A DNA stretch of 64,000 nt from Gammaproteobacteria bacterium (GTDB lineage Bacteria; Pseudomonadota; Gammaproteobacteria; Steroidobacterales; Steroidobacteraceae). The stretch is from positions 1 to 64,000 of the forward strand of contig DAHXNV010000003.1 in NCBI GenBank assembly GCA_027365225.1. Direction: 5' to 3'. Shown here one piece after another: positions 54,109-63,470 of this stretch. Position numbers and translations under genes: made by a program. Numbering within the stretch: the first letter of the stretch is position 1; every line of letters starts with the position of its first letter. The notes under the pieces are model-generated. The model had not been told where the DNA came from, searched no databases, and saw only the letters and a list, made by a program, of their open reading frames with translations.

Positions 54109-55134
54109 ATGTCAGAGAGTCACGAACCACAGTCGATCATTCAGAGCGGCGCCGGTGAGGTTCCGGAGCCCGTTGCCCGGGCCGCGGAGTCCCAACGCCT
54201 GCTCGGTATCGCCCGCCGAGTGGCCGCGACCGACTGCACGGTGCTCATCTGGGGCGACTCGGGCACCGGCAAGGAGGTGCTCGCCCGCTATATTCACCGC
54301 CGCTCGCAACGCGCCAATGGGCCGTTCGTCGCGGTCAATTGCGCGGCCATTCCCGAGACGATGCTCGAGGCGATGCTGTTCGGTTACGAACGCGGTAGCT
54401 TCACCGGTGCGCACGCCGCGCACCCGGGAAAATTCGAGCAGGCGCAGGACGGTACGCTGCTGCTCGACGAGATCACGGAGATGCCGCTCGGCCTGCAGGC
54501 GAAGCTCCTGCGCGTGCTGCAGGAGCGTGAAGTCGAGCGCATCGGCGGCCGCGAGACCATCCGACTGCAAGTGCGCGTCATCGCCACCACCAACCGGCGC
54601 CTGCGTGAGGAGGTCGCCGCGGGACGCTTCCGCGAGGATCTTTATTACCGGCTGAATGTCTTCCCGCTGGCCATCCTGCCGTTGCGCCTGCGTCGCGATG
54701 ACGTGCTGCCGCTCGCCATGCAGTTGCTCACCGCGCGTTGCCGCCCGGGGCGCCCGATCCCGGCATTGAGCGCCGAGGCGGCCCACCGGCTGCTCACCTA
54801 TTCCTGGCCGGGCAATGTGCGCGAGCTCGACAACCTGTTGCAACGGGCGCTGATCCTGCTCAACGGCCCGGTGATCGGTCCGCAGCACATTCAATTCGAG
54901 CTCGCCAACGAGGACTCGTCCCCGCCGCCGTCGGCGGCGCAGTCGGCGGCGGCGGGGATCGGCTCGCTCGCCGGCTCGCTGATCCAGGCCGAGCGCGACC
55001 TGATCCTCGATGCGCTCAAGAGCGGTCAGGGCAGCCGCCGCGAGGTTGCCGAGCGACTCGGCATCAGTCCGCGCACGCTGCGCTACAAACTCGCGCGCCT
55101 GCGCGAGGCGGGCGTCGAAGTTCCGGCGGCTTGA
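54109..55134 (+). CDS. fleR: Sigma-54-dependent flagellar regulator, FleR-like, lacking a receiver domain
   Basis: This 341-aa protein is a second enhancer-binding activator. AAA+ (about 25-260) has Walker A GDSGTGKE, Walker [11 protein letters not shown] and the run [20 protein letters not shown] shared with FleR/FlrC. The sigma-54 contact loop reads GSFTGA, a rare variant of GAFTGA. The C-terminal FIS-type HTH is [20 protein letters not shown]. Unlike FleR it has no N-terminal receiver, and no FleS-type kinase is found nearby. The ATG at 54109 follows a GGGGA ribosome site. fliE begins 11 bases after its stop. Confidence 0.88.
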   Translation: MSESHEPQSIIQSGAGEVPEPVARAAESQRLLGIARRVAATDCTVLIWGDSGTGKEVLARYIHRRSQRANGPFVAVNCAAIPETMLEAMLFGYERGSFTGAHAAHPGKFEQAQDGTLLLDEITEMPLGLQAKLLRVLQEREVERIGGRETIRLQVRVIATTNRRLREEVAAGRFREDLYYRLNVFPLAILPLRLRRDDVLPLAMQLLTARCRPGRPIPALSAEAAHRLLTYSWPGNVRELDNLLQRALILLNGPVIGPQHIQFELANEDSSPPPSAAQSAAAGIGSLAGSLIQAERDLILDALKSGQGSRREVAERLGISPRTLRYKLARLREAGVEVPAA

Positions 55135-55145
55135 GGGAGAGCGTC

Positions 55146-55499
55146 ATGAGTCAGATGGCCATCGATCAGGTACTGGCGCAAATCCGCGCGCTCTCGTCCC
55201 AGGTGCGCCTGGATGCGCCCCGGCCGCTCGGACTCGGCGCGCCGGCGCAACCGGGGGCGCCGGCCCCGTCCGGTTCGAGCGAGTTCGCCTCGATCCTGAA
55301 GCGAGGCATCGATGCGGTCAATCAGAGCGAGCAGCGCGCCAGCACGCTCGCCGACGCGTTCTCGCGCGGCGCGCCCGGAGTGTCGCTGCCGCAGGTGGTG
55401 CTGCAGGTGGAGAAGGCCAGTGTGTCGTTCGATGCGCTGACTCAGGTACGCAACCGCCTGATCACCGCCTACCAAGACATCATGAACATGCAGATGTAA
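55146..55499 (+). CDS. fliE: Flagellar MS-ring/rod junction protein FliE
   Basis: FliE (117 aa) joins the MS-ring to the proximal rod. The N-terminus MSQMAIDQVLAQIRALSSQV and the C-terminal block VLQVEKASVSFDALTQVRNR then LITAYQDIMNMQM are diagnostic. GGGAGA lies seven bases before the ATG. It leads the fliEFGHIJK series. Confidence 0.96.
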   Translation: MSQMAIDQVLAQIRALSSQVRLDAPRPLGLGAPAQPGAPAPSGSSEFASILKRGIDAVNQSEQRASTLADAFSRGAPGVSLPQVVLQVEKASVSFDALTQVRNRLITAYQDIMNMQM

Positions 55500-55508
55500 C
55501 CGCTCATC

Positions 55509-57191
55509 ATGGCTGCCGAATCCACTGTCCTGCGGACCACCCCGGTCATTCCTTTCAATCTGCGTCCATTGCTGCTGCTGGTCGGCATCGCCGCGGCGGT
55601 CGCCGCCGGCGTGTGGATCGTGTTGTGGTCGCGCGGACCAACCTACAGTCTGCTCTACGCCAATCTCTCGGCGCAGCAGGAGTCGCAGGTCGTGCAAGCG
55701 CTGCAGGCCGCGCAGATTCCCTACCGGCTCGCCGCGGCGACCAACGGCGTGGAAGTGCCCGCCCAGCAACTCGATGCGGCGCGTCTGAAGCTGGCCGGTC
55801 AGGGGGTGGCCGAGGGCGACAGCTTCGCCGAACTCGACAAGGGCTCGGGCTTCGGCGTGAGTCAGTTCATCGAGAATGTCCGCTACCAGCACGCGCTCGA
55901 GCAGGAGCTCGCCCGCACCATCGCCAGCATGCAACAGATCGCCGCGGCGCGCGTCAACCTCGCCGAGCCGCGCCAGTCGGTGTTTCTCAGCGATCAGACC
56001 GCGGCGAGCGCCTCGGTATTCGTGCAGCTGCGCGCCGGCAGCGTGCTCGGCCCGGAGCAAGTGCAGGCGATCGTGAACCTGGTCGCCTCGAGCGTGCCGA
56101 ATCTCACCCCGACCCACGTCACGGTGGTCGATCAGAACGGACAGCTCTTGTCCGGCCCGCAGGGCGACAGCCGCTATTCCCTCGACCAGCAGAGTTACGA
56201 CATGGTGCGCCGCATCGAGGCGGACGATCAACAACGTATCGTGGCGCTGCTGACGCCGCTGGTCGGGCCGGGCCTGGTGCATGCCGACGTGGTGGTCGCC
56301 CTCAGCACGGCGAGCCGTGAGGAGGCGCGCGAGCTCTACAAGCCGCACAGCCAGATCGTGCGCAGCGAGCAGATCTCCGAGCAGACCAGCGGGGCGGGGG
56401 GGCCGGGCGGGGTGCCTGGCTCGCTTTCCAACGAGCCGCCGGTGCCAGGCACGCTCGCGAGCCGGCCGCAGGCCAAGCCGGCCCCTGCGGCGGCCGGCGC
56501 CGCCGCCAAGCCCGCCGGCGGCAAGAGGGGTGCGCCGGCCCCGGTCGCGGCCAAACCGGCGCTGAAGACGGTCGGTGGCGTCGGCGTCGGTGGTCACGTG
56601 CTATCGAGCAATGTGACGAAAAATTACGAGATCGATCGTACGCTCGACTATTCGCGCCGGCCGCCCGGGCAGGTCCGCCGCCTGTCCGTGGCGGTACTGG
56701 TCGGCTATCGTCCGGTCAAGGCCGCCGGCGGCAAGATCACTCAGGTGCCACTGTCGGCGGCGGAGCTCGCGCGGGTGACGCAGCTGGTCAAGGATGCGGT
56801 GGGATTCAATGCGGCCCGTGGCGACACCGTCAGCGTCGTCAACGAGCCGCTCGAGCTGCCGAGCGCCGCGGGCGGCCGATTCGTGCGTCCGCCCATCTGG
56901 CAGCGCCCGCTGTTCCTCACGCTGATGAAAGTCGTCGTGGGCCTGATCGGAGTGCTCGCGCTGGTGTTGGCGGTGCTGCGGCCCCTGGTGCGCTCGCTGC
57001 TCACGACCACCGCCGCGCCCGCGCAGCTGGTTCACGCGGCGCTGCCGGACGGCTCGCCCCAGGCGCAGAAGGATGCGGTCGTCAAGGAGCTCTCGCACGA
57101 TCAGCAGCTCGCCAACGCACGCGCCATGGTTGGCCAGGATCCCAAGCGCGTCGCGCAGGTGGTGCGCGGCTGGGTAGGCAACGATGAGTGA
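55509..57191 (+). CDS. fliF: Flagellar MS-ring protein FliF
   Basis: FliF (560 aa) forms the MS-ring. Membrane helices lie at about 20-42 (LLLLVGIAAAVAAGVWIVLW) and about 470-497. Periplasmic ring-building motifs include YSLLYANLSAQQESQVVQAL and QHALEQELARTIASMQQIAA. An Ala/Pro/Lys-rich insert lies at about 300-350. The C-terminal tail binds FliG, whose gene overlaps by eight bases. Confidence 0.97.
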   Translation: MAAESTVLRTTPVIPFNLRPLLLLVGIAAAVAAGVWIVLWSRGPTYSLLYANLSAQQESQVVQALQAAQIPYRLAAATNGVEVPAQQLDAARLKLAGQGVAEGDSFAELDKGSGFGVSQFIENVRYQHALEQELARTIASMQQIAAARVNLAEPRQSVFLSDQTAASASVFVQLRAGSVLGPEQVQAIVNLVASSVPNLTPTHVTVVDQNGQLLSGPQGDSRYSLDQQSYDMVRRIEADDQQRIVALLTPLVGPGLVHADVVVALSTASREEARELYKPHSQIVRSEQISEQTSGAGGPGGVPGSLSNEPPVPGTLASRPQAKPAPAAAGAAAKPAGGKRGAPAPVAAKPALKTVGGVGVGGHVLSSNVTKNYEIDRTLDYSRRPPGQVRRLSVAVLVGYRPVKAAGGKITQVPLSAAELARVTQLVKDAVGFNAARGDTVSVVNEPLELPSAAGGRFVRPPIWQRPLFLTLMKVVVGLIGVLALVLAVLRPLVRSLLTTTAAPAQLVHAALPDGSPQAQKDAVVKELSHDQQLANARAMVGQDPKRVAQVVRGWVGNDE

Positions 57192-58200
57192 GCGCGGCAC
57201 AAGGGGCTTGAGCCGCAGTGGCACCGAGCGGGCCGCGATCCTGCTGCTCACGCTCGGGGAGCACGAGGCGGCGCAGGTGCTCAAGCACATGGGGGCCAAG
57301 GAGGTGCAGCGCGTCGGGGCGGCCATGGCGAACCTGAGCAATGTCTCGCTCGAGGAAGTGCAGGGCGTCATTGCGGAGTTCACCTCGAGTGTCGAGACCC
57401 AGACCTCGGTCGGCGTGGGGGCCGATGAGTTTCTGCGCAAGGTCCTGGTCGATGCGCTCGGCCCGGGCAAGGCCGAGAGCATCATCGATCGGATCAACAT
57501 CGGCCGCAGCAGCAAGGGCCTGGAGGCGCTGAAGTGGATGGATTCGCGGGCGGTGGCCGAACTGGTCCGCCAGGAGCATCCGCAGATCATCGCCATCGTG
57601 CTCGCCTATCTCGAAGCGGACCAGGCGGCCGAAGTGCTGACCCTGCTGCCCGAGTCGGTTCGCCCGGAGGTGGTCACGCGCATCGCGTTGCTCGACGGAG
57701 TACAGCCGAACGCGCTCTCGGAACTCGACGACATCATCGAGAAGCAGTTCGCCGGCAAGTCGACCGGCAAGACTTCGGTGCTCGGCGGCGCCAAAGCGGT
57801 GGCCAACATCATCAATTTCCTCGAGCCCAGCCAGGAGAGCCTGCTGATGGAACAGGTGGCCAAGAGCGATGAGGCGCTCGCGGCGCGCATCGAGGAGCTG
57901 GTTTTCGTGTTCGACAACCTGATCGACCTCGACGATCGGAGCATGCAGGAGCTGCTGCGGCAGATCGCCAGCGATCAGTTGCTGTTGGCGCTGAAGGGCA
58001 CGGACGAGGCGCTGAAGGAGAAGATTTTCAAGAACATGTCGCAGCGCGCCGCGGAGATGCTCAAGGACGACTTGGAGGCCAAGGGGCCGGTGCGTCTCTC
58101 GGAAGTCGAGGAGGCGCAGAAGGAGATCCTGAAAGTGGCGCGCAAGCTCGCCGAGAGCGGCGCGATCGCCATCGGCGGCAAGGGCGAGCAGTATGTCTGA
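57184..58200 (+). CDS. fliG: Flagellar motor switch protein FliG
   Basis: FliG (338 aa) is the rotor protein that receives torque from MotC. It has RAAILLLTLGEHEAAQVLKH, the EHPQIIAIVLAYLEADQAAE segment in the middle domain and the torque helix FVFDNLIDLDDRSMQELLRQ, with charged residues in place. Length matches the family. It overlaps fliF and fliH by eight bases each. Confidence 0.97.
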   Translation: MSERGTRGLSRSGTERAAILLLTLGEHEAAQVLKHMGAKEVQRVGAAMANLSNVSLEEVQGVIAEFTSSVETQTSVGVGADEFLRKVLVDALGPGKAESIIDRINIGRSSKGLEALKWMDSRAVAELVRQEHPQIIAIVLAYLEADQAAEVLTLLPESVRPEVVTRIALLDGVQPNALSELDDIIEKQFAGKSTGKTSVLGGAKAVANIINFLEPSQESLLMEQVAKSDEALAARIEELVFVFDNLIDLDDRSMQELLRQIASDQLLLALKGTDEALKEKIFKNMSQRAAEMLKDDLEAKGPVRLSEVEEAQKEILKVARKLAESGAIAIGGKGEQYV

Positions 58201-58837
58201 GCCGCCCGCCCTGCACGCGGGTGCCGCGCGGATCGAGCGCTGGCAGCTGCCCCAGGTGAGCGGGCCGGTGGTTGGCCTCGGGGCCGCGCCGCGCCCTCAG
58301 GTGAGCGAGCTGCACAAGGCATTGCAACAGGCCGAGACGCGCGGCTATGAGGCCGGTCTTGCCCGCGGGGACAGCGCTGTCCAGGCGCGCCTCGCGGCGC
58401 TGGATGAGCGTGCGCGGCGGCTCGAGGCCGTGCTCGGCGCGCTTGCCGGTCCGCTCGCCGAGATCGACGCGGAGCTCGAAGCGGAGCTGGTTCGTCTGGC
58501 GCTGGCGGTGGGCAAGCAACTGGCGCGGCGCGAGCTGCACCACGAGCCGGCCCAGGTCATTGCCATCGTGCGCGAATCGCTCACGCAGCTGCCGGCCGCC
58601 GCGCGCGAAGTGCGCGTCCTGCTGCACCCGGAGGATGCCGCGGCGGTGCGCGAGCATCTCGAGCCGGCCGCGGGCGAGCGTCATTGGGCGATCGTGGAGG
58701 ACGCGACGCTCGCGCGTGGCGGCTGCCTCGTGCAGAGCGAGTTCTCGCGCGTGGATGCGTTGTTCGAGAGCCGGGTCGCGGCCATAACCGCCAGTGCGCT
58801 CGGGGATCTGCGCGCCGGTGCGCGCACTTCGCCGTGA
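58193..58837 (+). CDS. fliH: Flagellar export ATPase regulator FliH
   Basis: FliH (214 aa) binds the ATPase FliI and docks it to FliN. The N-terminal part is variable. A helical middle ([20 protein letters not shown]) precedes the conserved C-terminal half with [34 protein letters not shown] and [19 protein letters not shown]. The stop overlaps the fliI GTG start. Confidence 0.93.
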   Translation: MSEPPALHAGAARIERWQLPQVSGPVVGLGAAPRPQVSELHKALQQAETRGYEAGLARGDSAVQARLAALDERARRLEAVLGALAGPLAEIDAELEAELVRLALAVGKQLARRELHHEPAQVIAIVRESLTQLPAAAREVRVLLHPEDAAAVREHLEPAAGERHWAIVEDATLARGGCLVQSEFSRVDALFESRVAAITASALGDLRAGARTSP

Positions 58838-60195
58838 ACGAATCGCCGCAAGCCAACCGCGCGGCGCTCTGGCGCGCCGGGCTGCGCCGCAGCCGCTTGG
58901 CGGTCGAGCGCACGGCGCCGCCGCCGCTCGAGGGTGCGCTCACCCGCATGGTGGGCCTGACGCTCGAGGCGGCTGGCTGCCAGGCCGCGGTCGGGGATTA
59001 CTGTGACGTGCTCACCGGCGACGGGGCGCGCATCGAGTCCGAAGTGGTCGGCTTCTCGGGTGATCGCCTGTATTTGATGCCGGCCGGAGACGCGCACGGA
59101 CTCGGTCCGAACGCACGCGTCATTCCGCGCCCGCGCGCCGGGACGGTGCACGTCGGGCCGGAGCTGCTCGGACGCATCGTCGATGGCTCCGGCCAGCCGC
59201 TCGATGGACTTGGACCGATTGCCTGCGCCGAGACCGTCCGCCTGGCCGGGCGCCCGATCAATCCACTCTCGCGCCAGCCGATCAGCGAGCCGCTCGATGT
59301 CGGAATCCGGGCGATCAACGCCGTGCTGACGATCGGCCGCGGGCAACGGGTCGGATTGTTCGCCGGCAGCGGGGTCGGCAAGAGCGTGCTGCTCGGCATG
59401 ATGGCGCGCTTCACCAGTGCGCAGGTCATCGTGGTCGGCCTGATCGGCGAGCGCGGCCGCGAGGTCAAGGAATTCGTCGAGCGTATCCTCGGTCCGGAGG
59501 ATCGCACGCGGGCGGTGGTGGTGGCGGCCCCCGCCGACGCCCCGCCGCTGATGCGCCTGCGCGGGGCCTGGCTCGCCACGGCGATGGCCGAGTATTTCCG
59601 CGATCGGGGCGCGAGCGTGCTGTTGCTGATGGATTCCCTGACCCGCTTCGCCCAGGCGCAGCGCGAGATCGCGCTGGCGATCGGCGAGGCGCCCGCCACC
59701 AAAGGCTACCCGCCCTCGGTGTTCGCGCGCTTGCCGCAGTTGGTGGAGCGGGCCGGCAACGGCGCCGAGGGCGCCGGCTCGATCACCGCCTTCTACACCG
59801 TGCTCGCCGAGGGTGACGATCAGAACGATCCGATCGCCGATGCCGCCCGCGCCATTCTCGATGGGCACATTGTGTTGTCCCGGCGGATCGCCGAAAGCGG
59901 CCATTATCCGGCCATCGACATCGAGGCGTCGGTCAGCCGCGCCATGAACGAGATCGTGTTGCCGGGACATTTCGCCGCCGCACGCCAGTTCCGCCAAATT
60001 CTCTCGACCTACCAGCAGCACCGTGACCTGGTGGCGATCGGGGCGTACCAGCGCGGGAGCGACCCGCGGGTCGATCAGGCGATCCGGCTCTGGCCGGGCG
60101 TTCAACAGTTTCTCCAGCAGGACATGCGCGAGCGCGTCGATCTCCGATCGAGCCTCGCGGCGCTCGACGGTCTGCTCGCTGAAGGTAACACATGA
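58834..60195 (+). CDS. fliI: Flagellum-specific export ATPase FliI
   Basis: FliI (453 aa) is the export ATPase, related to F1-beta. Walker A reads [17 protein letters not shown], followed by [35 protein letters not shown] and [18 protein letters not shown]. The GTG at 58834 overlaps the fliH stop as GTGA and gives the usual length; the longer upstream frame lies within fliH. Confidence 0.96.
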   Translation: MNESPQANRAALWRAGLRRSRLAVERTAPPPLEGALTRMVGLTLEAAGCQAAVGDYCDVLTGDGARIESEVVGFSGDRLYLMPAGDAHGLGPNARVIPRPRAGTVHVGPELLGRIVDGSGQPLDGLGPIACAETVRLAGRPINPLSRQPISEPLDVGIRAINAVLTIGRGQRVGLFAGSGVGKSVLLGMMARFTSAQVIVVGLIGERGREVKEFVERILGPEDRTRAVVVAAPADAPPLMRLRGAWLATAMAEYFRDRGASVLLLMDSLTRFAQAQREIALAIGEAPATKGYPPSVFARLPQLVERAGNGAEGAGSITAFYTVLAEGDDQNDPIADAARAILDGHIVLSRRIAESGHYPAIDIEASVSRAMNEIVLPGHFAAARQFRQILSTYQQHRDLVAIGAYQRGSDPRVDQAIRLWPGVQQFLQQDMRERVDLRSSLAALDGLLAEGNT

Positions 60196-60647
60196 AAAAA
60201 ACCCAACGTATCGCGCTGGTCCAACGCGTGGTCGGCGATCTCGAGCGGCGCAAGGCGCAGGCGCTTGCGCTGTGCGAGCAGCGCGTGCGCGACACCCGCG
60301 CCCGGCTCCGTGAGCTCGAGACGTATCGGGCCACCTACCTGCAGGACTTCCAGCGCCGGGCCCAGGCCGGTCTCGACGGCGCCGGGGTGCGCGAGTACCG
60401 GGTTTTCTTAAGCCGACTCGATGAGGCGCTGCAGCATCAGAGTCAGCTGCTCGGTCAGGCGGAGCTGCTGCGTACCAGCGAGCTGGAAAGTTGGCGCGGC
60501 GCCGCCCGGCGCGCAGCTCAGATCGACACCCTGGCCGAGCATTGGCGTGCCGAGGAGCGTGGCGCCGAGGAGCGGCGCGAGCAGCACGAGACGGACGAAC
60601 GTTCACAACAGCAGTGGCGCCGCGGGAGATCCATTCGTGTCAACTGA
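60192..60647 (+). CDS. fliJ: Flagellar export chaperone FliJ
   Basis: FliJ (151 aa) is a coiled-coil stalk linking FliI and FlhA. It starts [20 protein letters not shown], and heptads run nearly the full length, with [20 protein letters not shown] and [20 protein letters not shown]. The ATG overlaps the fliI stop by four bases. Confidence 0.92.
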   Translation: MKKTQRIALVQRVVGDLERRKAQALALCEQRVRDTRARLRELETYRATYLQDFQRRAQAGLDGAGVREYRVFLSRLDEALQHQSQLLGQAELLRTSELESWRGAARRAAQIDTLAEHWRAEERGAEERREQHETDERSQQQWRRGRSIRVN

Positions 60648-61872
60648 ACCTTTGCGAGGCGTGAGTGTGTCCCCATCCGTGACGGGCGTCTCGCCGGCGC
60701 CCTCCGCAGCGCTCGGGGCCGCGGTCGCGGGCGAATCGCCCACGGATGGCGCTGGCGGCCCCGGGGGCGGACCGGTCTACCGTGAAGGCGGCTCGAGCCG
60801 TACGACTCGGCCCGCCGGCGCCGAGCCTTCCCGTGCCAAGGGGCGGCGGCCTTCCGGGGCGCCCGCGCGGCCCGGGGAACCCCCGCGAGGCCCGGCCGCC
60901 GGTGGCGACCCGAATGCGGCCCGCACGGGCGCAATGGGCCAAGCCGCGGCCGGCAAGGGCGCGCAGCCTGGGGAGCCCGCGCCGCCGGGTGCCGACTTTT
61001 CGCACACGTTGGCGTTGTCCCTGTCCACGCCCGAGCAGCCGGCAGCCGGCCGCGTGAGACCCACGGCGGGAAAGTCGGCCCAGGTGCTGGCCCGGGAAGC
61101 CGGCCATGGCGAGAAGACCGATCCGGTCGCGGTGGCCATGGCCCTGATGGATCGGGTGGGTCCGGCGCCACCGCCGCCGGTCGCGGTGCGGGCGAGTGCA
61201 CCGAACCCGGCGGGCAAGCCGGCGGCCGGCCCGGTGGTCGTGGCGCAAGCCGGACAGTCCACGGGTGCGGTGGCGGCCGCCGCCACGGCGGCGGTACACA
61301 CGGCTCTGGCGGAGTCGATGCCGGGCGCGTCGGCTGCCGCCGGGCACCCCGCCGCCGCGAGCCTCGGCCAGCCCGGCGGCGCCGGGCCGCTGACCGCCGC
61401 GCAGCTGGTGGCGAGCACGCAAGCCTCGGCCAGCAATCCGTCCGCCTCGGCCGGCGGCCCGGCGCTCGCCGCGCCGGTGGGCTCGGGTGCGTGGACCGAG
61501 CAGCTCGCGGCGCGGCTGACGTGGATGACCCAACAGGGTGTTCAATCCGCTTCGCTGCAACTATCGCCGCGCAATCTCGGGCCGTTGCAGGTGAGCATCA
61601 CCGTGCAACGGGGACAGGCGAGCGTCTGGTTCGGCGCGACCCAGCCCGAGACCCGCCAGGCGCTCGCGCGCGCGCTGCCGGAGCTGCGCAATTTGTTCGC
61701 CAACCAGGGATTGTCCCTGACCGACTCGGGCGTCTCGCACGATGCGCCGCGTCAGGCGCGGGCCGGCCCGGGCGGGGCGGCCATGGCCGGCGGCGAGGCG
61801 AGCGGCCCGCAGGGCGAGGGCAGCGTGGCGCCGGCGCCGCTCGGTGTCGGTCTGATCGATACCTATGCCTGA
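60637..61872 (+). CDS. fliK: Flagellar hook-length control protein FliK
   Basis: FliK (411 aa) measures hook length and triggers the FlhB switch. The first 300 residues are Ala/Gly/Pro-rich and poorly conserved. The C-terminal FliK domain has SLQLSPRNLGPLQVSITVQR and FGATQPETRQALARALPELR. GGGAGA seven bases upstream supports the GTG at 60637, 11 bases inside fliJ; a later GTG at 60661 is possible. The gene converges on the PilZ gene 18 bases away. Confidence 0.9.
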   Translation: MSTEPLRGVSVSPSVTGVSPAPSAALGAAVAGESPTDGAGGPGGGPVYREGGSSRTTRPAGAEPSRAKGRRPSGAPARPGEPPRGPAAGGDPNAARTGAMGQAAAGKGAQPGEPAPPGADFSHTLALSLSTPEQPAAGRVRPTAGKSAQVLAREAGHGEKTDPVAVAMALMDRVGPAPPPPVAVRASAPNPAGKPAAGPVVVAQAGQSTGAVAAAATAAVHTALAESMPGASAAAGHPAAASLGQPGGAGPLTAAQLVASTQASASNPSASAGGPALAAPVGSGAWTEQLAARLTWMTQQGVQSASLQLSPRNLGPLQVSITVQRGQASVWFGATQPETRQALARALPELRNLFANQGLSLTDSGVSHDAPRQARAGPGGAAMAGGEASGPQGEGSVAPAPLGVGLIDTYA

Positions 61873-61895
61873 GCGCGGCTCGCGCGGCGTTCAGG
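61868..61895. terminator. Hairpin between converging fliK and PilZ gene
   Basis: CCTGAGCGC pairs with GCGTTCAGG (nine pairs, one G-T) around a 10-base loop, enclosing both stop codons. It could serve both transcripts. There is no strong T-run on either side. Confidence 0.4.
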
Positions 61896-62457
61896 AGGCG
61901 CGGTTCGGCGCATGTCGTCCGGCGATCTGACGGCGGTGGCGGCGGAAGGTGATCTTGGTGATGACGGCGCAGAGCGCGTCATCGAGCGGATCGAAGCGGA
62001 CCTTCACCTCGCCGGTTGCCGCTACGGCGGTGATGCGGCCGCGCAGGCGCAGCGGTTGCGCGATGCACTCGTGCAGATAGATCTCGAGGACGCCCTGCGC
62101 GCCGGCCTGCGGCGCTGACTCGAGCGGCCGCCACAGCGCGCCGCGGGCATTGAAGCGCAGCGGCACCGGCGCCGGCCGCGGCCGATTCAACGCCAACAGC
62201 TGGCCGACGAGCGCGAGCAGCAGGGTCATCTTGCGGTCCAGGCGCTGGATCTCGGCCGCCAAGGGCGCATTCTCGTCGGCCTTCTCGAGCACGGCGTGAT
62301 CCTCCAGCGCGTCCCAGGCCTGCATCACCAGAAGATTGCGCTCGGCGAGGCCCACGGCGGCGGCCGGCTCGGGCGGCAGGCAATCCCAGCGCACCGGCAT
62401 GACGTCCTGGAACGCGAGCTCTTCGTATAGGACGACGGTGTCGTCTGGATCTGACAT
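61891..62457 (-). CDS. Atypical PilZ-like protein
   Basis: This 188-aa protein has an acidic start (MSDPDDTVVLYEELAFQDVM), a helical middle (ERNLLVMQAWDALEDHAVLE to RKMTLLLALVGQLLALNR) and a C-terminal beta-rich part with LRFNARGALWRPL, EIYLHECIAQPLRLRGRITA and VKVRFDPLDDALCAVITKI. This fits the atypical PilZ family, some of whose members bind c-di-GMP in xanthomonads. The canonical RxxxR and (D/N)xSxxG motifs are not clear, so binding is uncertain. It follows the zinc-ribbon gene by 35 bases. Confidence 0.65.
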   Translation of the reverse strand: MSDPDDTVVLYEELAFQDVMPVRWDCLPPEPAAAVGLAERNLLVMQAWDALEDHAVLEKADENAPLAAEIQRLDRKMTLLLALVGQLLALNRPRPAPVPLRFNARGALWRPLESAPQAGAQGVLEIYLHECIAQPLRLRGRITAVAATGEVKVRFDPLDDALCAVITKITFRRHRRQIAGRHAPNRAS

Positions 62458-62492
62458 AATCCGCTCCGGCCGGCGCGACGAGCGCGGCTCGT

Positions 62493-63203
62493 TCAGCCGG
62501 CGCTCGACAACGTGGATACGCGCGGCGGGTTGTGCGCCTCTTCGAAGAAGAAGCGGCGCACCAGCAGCGCCTGCTCGAGCCGCCCCTTGCGCACATACGT
62601 CTGGTAGAGCAGATCCTTCATCACCTCGAGCAATACGCCGCCCTCGTGGCTTTCGAGCACCGGTGTGCCCGGGCGCGGGTCGGCGGCGCCGCCGAAGAGG
62701 ATGCCGCGGATCTTGGCGAAGGTCTCCGGGGCGAGCGCCGCGATTTCCCGGACCTCGTTGAGCAGGTCGAACAGCTTGAGCTTGCCGGCCTCGCCGCGAT
62801 CGGCGAACAGCGCATGCGCCGTGCGCCGGCACATGGAGGCGAACGCGTTGTAGGCGCCGCAGCTGTAGCACGCCAGCGCCTCTTTGAAGAGTATTTCGAT
62901 CTCCTCCGGCAGATGGGTGAAATCGAACCGCTCGCGCGCCCGCTCCACTTCCAGAAACTGCGGCGCCAGCTCCACCCGGCTCGGGGCATAGGCGCGGGCC
63001 GTAAAGCGCAGGAAGATCGGCGCCAGACAGGCATCGCAGCGGAAAACCATGCCGATCTGCGCGGGCCGGTAGGTCTGCAGCTCCTGAAAGCGCGGCACGG
63101 CGGTGGCCGTGACGTGCGTGACGACCTGACAGTGCGGGCAGGTGAGCACCAGGCTCTTGCCCTGATCGTGAATCAGCCGGCTTTCAGTATCGATGTGAGG
63201 CAT
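62493..63203 (-). CDS. Zinc-ribbon DUF4145-like protein of unknown function
   Basis: This 236-aa protein starts MPHIDTESRLIHDQGKSLVL. CPHC (about 22-25) and CDAC (about 55-58) form a probable zinc ribbon. The C-terminal part has IEILFKEALACYSCGAYNAF and ASMCRRTAHALFADRGEAGK, as in DUF4145 proteins. Function is not known. A TATAAT -10 lies about 50 bases upstream, and the PilZ gene follows, so the two are probably cotranscribed. Confidence 0.7.
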   Translation of the reverse strand: MPHIDTESRLIHDQGKSLVLTCPHCQVVTHVTATAVPRFQELQTYRPAQIGMVFRCDACLAPIFLRFTARAYAPSRVELAPQFLEVERARERFDFTHLPEEIEILFKEALACYSCGAYNAFASMCRRTAHALFADRGEAGKLKLFDLLNEVREIAALAPETFAKIRGILFGGAADPRPGTPVLESHEGGVLLEVMKDLLYQTYVRKGRLEQALLVRRFFFEEAHNPPRVSTLSSAG

Positions 63204-63251
63204 GACGGGCGCTAGGACAACTGTTTGTGTGGTAGGCGCTGCCGGTGGGCC

Positions 63252-63257
63252 ATTATA
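63252..63257 (-). promoter_or_regulatory. -10 element for the zinc-ribbon/PilZ gene pair
   Basis: On the minus strand a perfect TATAAT lies in GGGTTATAATGGCC. No good -35 is seen 17 bases upstream (CCGCCC). The transcript would start near 63245, 42 bases before the ATG. Confidence 0.4.
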
Positions 63258-63470
63258 ACCCATTTGGGCCGCCGGGCGGTGCGGGGCGGCCTCGGGGGCT
63301 CGAGCGGGCCGGCGCGCGCACATGGGGCGTTTCCCGGCGCGGCGTGCGGCCGGGCGCGGCCTGGTGAGACGGTCGCGCAGGATCTCAGCGGCCGCGGCCG
63401 GCCCGCTCGGCGCCGTGCGCCGCCGGTGTTGCGGCGCTGGCGGCTGCGGGGCGTGGGCGCGCGAATGACC

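Noticed and set aside
63204-63470. Small gene in the gap between ettA and the zinc-ribbon gene
   Set aside because: Frames there are short, Arg/Gly-rich and unlike any family; only a TATAAT element is supportable.
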